A stretch of DNA of 9,970 nucleotides from CAYRGG01 sp964423745 (GTDB lineage: Bacteria > Pseudomonadota > Gammaproteobacteria > Competibacterales > Competibacteraceae). Location: the NCBI GenBank assembly GCA_964423745.1, contig CAYRGG010000102.1, positions 1-9,970 of the forward strand. Reading direction: 5' to 3'. Within the stretch, counting starts at the first letter, position 1. Every line of letters begins with the position of its first letter. The notes beneath the pieces were generated by a model. It searched no databases, was not told the DNA's origin, and saw nothing but the letters and a program-made list of their open reading frames with translations. Made by a program: the position numbers and the translations under genes. Shown in pieces: positions 7,764 through 9,970 of the stretch.

Positions 7764-9659
7764 GTGCATTCACTTATTTATGGAATCATCAAGTTTTTTT
7801 GCATAAGTTTTGTTGTGTTACTGTTGGCTAGCTGCGGCGGCGGCAGTAACAGCGACGGCTTTGAAGGACCTGGAGATTCCGATCCAGGCGAGACTCCTAC
7901 CGATCCTACTGATCCTACCGTTCCTACGGTGAGCGACATTCAACTGCTCACCAGCAGCCCGCAATTGCAATCGGCCGGTAATGATACAGTGACATTAACC
8001 GCCGTCGTCCGCGATGAGAACAATGTAGTGGTGCCTGACGTATCTGTAGGATTTTCCACTGATGATGGCAACATTCGCGTTACCCAAGCAGTCACCGACG
8101 AGACCGGCACCGCGGAAGCTATTTTCGAAGTGGGCGCTAATCAAGCTAACCGCACCGCCACCGTTACCGCCAATGCTTCTGGCCTTGAAGACAGCGTGAC
8201 CATTGAGGTTGTAGGTACGAGCGTGGCTGTTTCTGGACCTAGTTCAGCGGTGTTGAACGATAGGATCACCTATACCTTTACTCTTCAGGATTCCGCTGGT
8301 GAGGGCATTGCAGGAGAAACTTTAGAAGTCACCTCTGCGCTAGGCGCTAATATCAACCCCTCTACTCCGGTTACAGACGAAAGCGGACAAGCTACAGCCA
8401 CTGTCATACCCACTACGCCTGGCACAGACACAATTACTGTTACGGGAGCCAATGCCACGGCTAGCCAACAATTAGAAGTCTCGCCAGATAACTTTGTATT
8501 CGTTCAACCTGCCCCACCCCCAGCAGAGATCAGAGAAATCCCCTTAAATACGTCGTTTCCTATCACAGTACGGTGGACTTCATCGGGAGTGCCTGTCGTA
8601 GGCCAACCCGTTAACTTTTCCGCAACGAGAGGCGTATTATCTCCTAGCCTTGCCTTGACTAATGCTCAGGGGCAAGCCACTGTTAATATTCAAGCCAATA
8701 GCGCCGGACCTTCTATTATCACAGCGGCGGATGTGGGCGGCGGTCCTAGTGCTCAAATTGAAATACTGTTTGTGGCGACAGTGGCCAGTGAACTTAATCT
8801 ACAGGCAAGCCCCGCCACCCTTGGCACCAATCCGCCAGGTTCCGATGGCGAACAAAGCACGATCACGGCTATCGTGCGTGATCCCAATGATAATCCGGTC
8901 AAAGGTAAGATTGTCAACTTCAGTTTAGAAGATGTCACCGGCGGATCAATTTTCCCATCTTCGGCTGTGACAGATGAATTTGGACGGGCTAGCACGGTTT
9001 ATACCTCAGGTAGTGTGCCTAGCGCCGAAAACGCTGTGACCGTTAACGCATTAGTGGCGGATACTCCAGCGGTTAGGGATACTGTCAATCTGACGGTGGC
9101 GAGAAGAGAGCTATTTATCACCTTGGGTACTGGTAATCAAATTTCAGAACCTGATGCTACCCGTTATCAGTTACCTTATAGTGTATTAGTAACCGACGCG
9201 GTCGGCGGACCTGTAGCTGGTGCCCGGGTAACCTTAGACATTATTCCAGACGCTTATTACAAAGGTAACTACCCAAGATTTGACAACGTTTGGATACAAG
9301 AGATCACGGCTGGACCTTGCCCGAATGAGGATATAGATGGAGATGGCATTTTAGATCCCGGCGAAGATCTCAATGGCAACAATCGTTTGGATCCCGGTAA
9401 TTTAGCGACACTTTCTCCGCCTTCGGCCATCACTGGAGAAGACGGATTTGCATTATTTGATGTTTTATATGCTCAGGAATTTGGCAACTGGGTTGATGTT
9501 AGATTAGTGGCTGAAGCTAGGGTTACCGGAACCGAGGCTGAAGAGATAACAAGATTTACCTTGCCGGTTTTATCCGATGATCTTAATCAGGAAGATGTGC
9601 GGCCTCCTGGGTCACCGAGCCCCTTTGGGCAAGGAACCAGTTGTGCTAACGAACTTTGA
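7764..9659 (+). CDS. Lipoprotein with bacterial Ig-like (Big_1-type) repeats and a calcium-loop pair
   Basis: Predicted exported lipoprotein of 631 residues. The signal peptide ends in lipobox LLASC (acylated Cys24). The following GGG tract and lack of Asp at +2 favour the outer membrane. A Gly/Asp/Pro/Thr linker (25-57) leads to about five Ig-like domains: 57-150, 151-240, 243-337, 340-446 and a longer last one (448-601). Repeated signatures are TAVVRDENN / TAIVRDPNDNPV early in a domain and VTDETGTAEA / VTDEFGRAST before its end, typical of Big_1 (invasin/intimin-like) domains. The last domain holds two adjacent EF-hand-like loops (523-546), and Cys519 and Cys627 could form a disulfide. I recall this C-terminal module in other gammaproteobacterial Ig-like proteins. 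The GTG start has GGGAGG five bases upstream. It lies 71 bases after pilQ, same strand, with no terminator between. Role unknown: adhesion or surface stability is inference. Confidence 0.88.
   Translation: MHSLIYGIIKFFCISFVVLLLASCGGGSNSDGFEGPGDSDPGETPTDPTDPTVPTVSDIQLLTSSPQLQSAGNDTVTLTAVVRDENNVVVPDVSVGFSTDDGNIRVTQAVTDETGTAEAIFEVGANQANRTATVTANASGLEDSVTIEVVGTSVAVSGPSSAVLNDRITYTFTLQDSAGEGIAGETLEVTSALGANINPSTPVTDESGQATATVIPTTPGTDTITVTGANATASQQLEVSPDNFVFVQPAPPPAEIREIPLNTSFPITVRWTSSGVPVVGQPVNFSATRGVLSPSLALTNAQGQATVNIQANSAGPSIITAADVGGGPSAQIEILFVATVASELNLQASPATLGTNPPGSDGEQSTITAIVRDPNDNPVKGKIVNFSLEDVTGGSIFPSSAVTDEFGRASTVYTSGSVPSAENAVTVNALVADTPAVRDTVNLTVARRELFITLGTGNQISEPDATRYQLPYSVLVTDAVGGPVAGARVTLDIIPDAYYKGNYPRFDNVWIQEITAGPCPNEDIDGDGILDPGEDLNGNNRLDPGNLATLSPPSAITGEDGFALFDVLYAQEFGNWVDVRLVAEARVTGTEAEEITRFTLPVLSDDLNQEDVRPPGSPSPFGQGTSCANEL
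9330..9401 (+). other. Tandem EF-hand-like calcium loops in the lipoprotein
   Basis: Residues 523-534 (DIDGDGILDPGE) fit the 12-position EF-hand loop with acids or Asp at 1, 3, 5 and 9, Gly at 6, a hydrophobic residue at 8 and Glu at 12. Residues 535-546 (DLNGNNRLDPGN) follow with no gap and fit a second, weaker loop with Asn at 3, 5 and 12. Such helix-less loops resemble dockerin or thrombospondin type 3 calcium repeats. Calcium binding is inferred from the pattern only. Confidence 0.65.
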
Positions 9660-9691
9660 GCCAAGTAGCCAAGTAGCCAAGTAGCCAAGTA
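9660..9691. repeat. 8-bp tandem repeat, four copies
   Basis: GCCAAGTA occurs four times in perfect tandem, starting one base after the lipoprotein stop codon. The core CAAGTA is shared with the 7-bp array downstream, so the two arrays probably have a common origin. Arrays this short and regular are prone to slippage and copy number may differ between strains. Confidence 0.95.
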
Positions 9692-9693
9692 AG

Positions 9694-9713
9694 GTGGGCA
9701 ACTTGTTGCCCAC
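9694..9713. repeat. Perfect inverted repeat GTGGGCAAC / GTTGCCCAC
   Basis: Nine-base arms flank a TT centre, giving a strong hairpin on either strand. No T-tract follows in either direction, so it is not a standard intrinsic terminator. From memory, GTGGGCAA...TTGCCCAC elements occur between genes in several proteobacterial genomes as dispersed palindromes. This copy may be one of them; I cannot verify its genomic copy number here. Confidence 0.85.
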
Positions 9714-9743
9714 GCGAAAACCACAGGAACAGGATCACAGAAA

Positions 9744-9778
9744 AGCAAGTAGCAAGTAGCAAGTAGCAAGTAGCAAGT
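9744..9778. repeat. 7-bp tandem repeat, five copies
   Basis: AGCAAGT occurs five times in perfect tandem and runs directly into AGCCCGGATG, the edge of the next palindromic element. The unit differs from the 8-bp array by one base (GCAAGTA against GCCAAGTA). On the minus strand it creates the spurious open frame with a repeated CYLLLAT peptide. Confidence 0.95.
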
Positions 9779-9780
9779 AG

Positions 9781-9850
9781 CCCGGATGGAGTGCAAACGA
9801 AATCCGGGTAAACTAATTTATTTCATCCCGGATTTTACTTCGTTATAGGG
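9781..9850. repeat. CCCGGAT palindromic element, two oppositely oriented copies
   Basis: CCCGGAT (9781-9787) pairs with ATCCGGG (9802-9808) across 14 bases. A second CCCGGAT (9827-9833) can also pair with the same central arm, with 9-bp arms AAATCCGGG (9800-9808) and CCCGGATTT (9827-9835), so alternative hairpins compete. The stretch from 9827 resembles a degraded inverted copy of the first (CCCGGATTT...CTTCG...GGGTA). From memory, elements of the form CCCGGATG-AG-CGAAATCCGGG are scattered through many proteobacterial intergenic regions. No transposase is in view. Confidence 0.75.
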
Positions 9851-9878
9851 TAAAAAATTATATCTGGTCCCGGTAATT

Positions 9879-9970
9879 TTAATGGTTAACGTCTAATACC
9901 TCTAGACCAGCCACCCGATTAAACTCCCGTTGATTGCCAGTAAGCACGGCAAAACCATGTCGTAAAGCTT
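9879..9970 (-). CDS. Partial PIN-domain protein, VapC-like toxin C-terminus
   Basis: The last 29 codons and stop of a leftward gene whose beginning lies beyond the window. The peptide reads ALRHGFAVLTGNQREFNRV then AGLEVLDVNH. This matches the typical end of VapC toxins: a strand with LVTxN, then REFxRVxGLxVxxW/N. In that family the conserved Asn or Asp of the TxN segment helps shape the metal site of the ribonuclease, and the partner antitoxin gene usually lies just upstream, which would be to the right of this window. Only the tail is visible, so whether the toxin is intact, and which antitoxin it has, cannot be seen. The identification rests on a short but characteristic segment. Confidence 0.72.
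   Translation of the reverse strand, partial: ALRHGFAVLTGNQREFNRVAGLEVLDVNH

Noticed and set aside
9660..9778. Possible CRISPR array
   Set aside because: Units of 7 and 8 bp are directly abutting, with no spacers of constant length and no cas gene.
9587..9796. Minus-strand open frame of 69 codons with a repeated CYLLLAT peptide
   Set aside because: The peptide is just the translation of the 7-bp and 8-bp tandem arrays and the hairpin, and it overlaps the lipoprotein end; no ribosome binding site or domain.
9852..9878. Terminator for the VapC-like gene (minus-strand T-run from 9852-9857)
   Set aside because: No stable GC-rich stem precedes the T-run; only a weak ATTA/TAAT pairing is visible.

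Overview
The window looks like the chromosome of a gammaproteobacterium at moderate G+C. The evidence is a type II citrate synthase, a complete pilMNOPQ cluster in the Pseudomonas/Xanthomonas gene order, and lipoproteins and a secretin that imply a two-membrane envelope. I cannot name a genus from the sequence alone.

Layout. (1) gltA (8-1300, +) enters from the left edge and faces a convergent minus-strand gene (1395-1997). That gene encodes a small protein with a degenerate nucleotidyltransferase motif, and a hairpin with a T-tract (minus strand) lies between the two. (2) An AT-rich, apparently gene-free stretch (1998-2572) separates this gene from pilM. It holds a candidate minus-strand promoter and several short palindromes. 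(3) pilM, pilN, pilO, pilP and pilQ (2573-7692, +) form one tight operon with gaps or overlaps of a few bases. They encode the type IV pilus alignment complex: cytoplasmic PilM, inner-membrane PilN and PilO, lipoprotein PilP, and the outer-membrane secretin PilQ. (4) In the same direction, 71 bp after pilQ, a 631-residue lipoprotein is built of bacterial Ig-like (Big_1-type) domains (7764-9659). Two back-to-back calcium-loop-like motifs lie in its last domain. It sits where many relatives have aroK-aroB. (5) The right end (9660-9878) is a cluster of short repeats: an 8-bp tandem array, a strong hairpin, a 7-bp tandem array, and CCCGGAT palindromes. (6) The last 92 bases hold, on the minus strand, the C-terminus of what reads as a VapC-type PIN-domain toxin cut by the window edge.

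How the parts work together. PilM binds the INLLPW tail of PilN. PilN and PilO form a coiled-coil heterodimer in the inner membrane, PilP bridges to PilQ, and PilQ is the outer-membrane pore for the pilus. The co-oriented Ig-like lipoprotein could be a surface or periplasmic partner expressed with the pilus machinery, but that link rests on position only. No clearly undescribed system is visible. The points most worth a second look are the Ig-like lipoprotein with its calcium-loop pair, the repeat cluster next to the toxin gene, and the degenerate nucleotidyltransferase.
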